Source of the DNA: Rutstroemia sp. NJR-2017a BVV2
Lineage: Eukaryota > Ascomycota > Leotiomycetes > Helotiales > Rutstroemiaceae
Reading direction: 5' to 3'
DNA: 64,000 nt
NCBI GenBank assembly: GCA_002946415.1
Contig: NJPS01000026.1
Coordinates: 186,001-250,000 of the forward strand
Position 1 is the first letter of the stretch. The number at the start of each line of letters is the position of its first letter. The notes beneath the pieces were generated by a model, which was given only the letters and a program-made list of their open reading frames with translations, searched no databases and was not told the DNA's origin. Below, one piece after another: positions 62,810 to 64,000 of the stretch. The translations under genes and the position numbers were made by a program.

Positions 62810-64000
62810 ATGGAGACTAAAGTCCCTCAAATACTTTCAGTGAACATCTTGTTCTTTACGATTTCGTGGCTGGCCGTTTTGTTACGTGTTTACGTAAGAG
62901 GCTTTCTGCGACCTTCATGGGGCACAGATGACTGGCTTATGCTGGCGACACAGGTATTATTTCCCATCTACTTGCAGAGTAGAGACAGACAAAATTCTCT
63001 AACATATACTCCTCAGGCTTTCTATACAGCGTATCTCTCATGTCAACTGGGCGGACTTGCCAACGGAACAGGTCGCCATATTTATGATCTGGAACTTAAG
63101 CACGCACAAAAGGCTTTAGAGGTAAGTCTTCTTTTGAATAGTATACTCTTTAAGACTAATCATTCCCTTCAATAGTTCTGGTTCTTCTGTGAAATATTCT
63201 ATGTCATCAGCGCCTGTTTACTTAAGATATCCGTTGGATTCTTTCTACTACGTGTCACCATAAAAAAGCAACATATTTGGATACTCTGGACGTTCATTGT
63301 GGGAACAGGTGTTCTCGGAACTGCTTATGTACTGCTTACTATTCTTCAATGTTATCCTACATCGGGCTGGTGGACGATCCCTGAACGGAAGGGGTGTATA
63401 AATCCGCATATCATCGCGGATGCAACCTATGCTGCCTCAAGTATCAATGCTGTTGCGGATTGGGTCTTTGGGCTCTTACCGATATTTATTGTCAAGGACC
63501 TTCAGATGTCGAAACGGATGAAGACTATTGTGACGGGTTTGTTAAGTTTTGCTGCGATGTAAGTTTTCTCTTCTTTAATCTGATCTTTTGGTTAATCTAG
63601 ATTATCGCTAACTACCAAATGATGGTATTTAGTGCAAGTATCTCTACTATTATTCGGATTCCCTATGTGTATCAGCTCGAAAACTTTGATGACTTCCTCT
63701 GTAAGTTCTATTATATAAAGCATCGGCATTTCTGCGATTGATTGTACATACTAAAGGGGTTTTCATCGAAATCTAGGGACGAGCACTGATTTGGCTCTCT
63801 GGTCGACTGTCGAAGTTGGCGTTGGAGTGGTGGCGGCATGCTTCGGAACCCTTCGTCCCTTGCTCCGCGTTATCCAGGTTAAGACCGGTCGCAAACCCTC
63901 ATCATACAAAGACTCCTCTCATTTACCTGATGCTGGTCCCTCCGGTCCTTATGGTCGAGCGAGCAGCCGAAATAAACCTTACCGAAATGGCCATGACGAC
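62810..64000 (+). CDS. Rhodopsin-domain (SAT4/PTH11-like) integral membrane protein, 3' end outside window
   Basis: N-terminal ~308 residues of a seven-helix membrane protein of the fungal rhodopsin-domain family. Exons 62810-62953, 63017-63121, 63176-63558, 63633-63700 and 63777-64000 (introns 63, 54, 74 and 76 bases), all in frame. Helices: ILFFTISWLAVLLRVYV, then GTDDWLMLATQ (family DDW/DDY motif), FWFFCEIFYVISACLLKISV, IVGTGVLGTAYVLLTILQC, a CYP/GWW loop with CINPHIIADATYAASS, AVADWVFGLLPIF, MKTIVTGLLSFAAMIASIST and LWSTVEVGVGVVAACFGTLRPLL. The last seen part is a hydrophilic Ser/Lys/Arg-rich cytoplasmic tail. Members act as membrane sensors or remain uncharacterised; no CFEM domain is present at the N-terminus. 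Confidence 0.9.

Overview
This window is nuclear DNA of a filamentous ascomycete (Pezizomycotina). The genes carry many short introns of about 50-165 bases with GT..AG ends. The families seen are typical of that group: a C2H2+Zn2Cys6 regulator, a 2EXR protein, a NACHT/ankyrin NLR-like protein, a fungal rhodopsin-domain membrane protein and DASH subunit Spc34. The protein style suggests a Leotiomycete such as a Sclerotinia/Botrytis relative, but that placement is only an inference. All gene models below were spliced by hand from both strands. Apart from the NLR-like gene, every complete spliced model has a total length divisible by three.

Layout. 1-1322 (minus) is the N-terminal part of a zinc-finger transcription factor that runs off the left edge. 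1323-10842 is a 9.5-kb stretch with no convincing gene. 10843-15087 (minus) is a full-size ABCG transporter of YOL075c type, divergent from a 2EXR-domain gene (16588-17487, plus). 17768-21850 (minus) is an SNF2 ATPase related to Rad5/HLTF. 22291-26110 (minus) is a DUF7708-NACHT-C2H2-ankyrin protein. It is divergent from a small, probably mitochondrial protein (26830-27434, plus).

28252-39051 is a run of minus-strand genes: a MYST histone acetyltransferase, proteasome lid subunit Rpn3, TFIID/SAGA subunit TAF12 and an uncharacterised phospho-site-rich acidic protein. On the plus strand follow DASH subunit Spc34 (41429-42233), a proline-rich orphan (43756-45690) and the trehalose-6-phosphate phosphatase Tps2 (49369-52487). 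A secreted type-B carboxylesterase (53478-55233) and a conserved fungal protein of unknown function (56218-57674) are on the minus strand. A GNAT acetyltransferase (59517-60400) and the 5' part of a seven-helix rhodopsin-domain membrane protein (62810-64000, running off the right edge) are on the plus strand.

The window is mostly ordinary housekeeping chromosome: transcription (TAF12, MYST), proteolysis (Rpn3), the spindle (Spc34) and stress sugar metabolism (Tps2). Accessory genes are interspersed (NLR-like, 2EXR, esterase, rhodopsin-domain). No tRNA, rRNA, recognisable transposon ORF or CRISPR array was found. The items most worth a second look are the NLR-like protein and its apparent frame break, the 9.5-kb gene-poor region behind the hybrid zinc-finger regulator, the SNF2 protein with an eroded RING, the proline-rich orphan with a duplicated segment and paired CxxC motifs, and a GC-rich two-way hairpin at 60486-60535.
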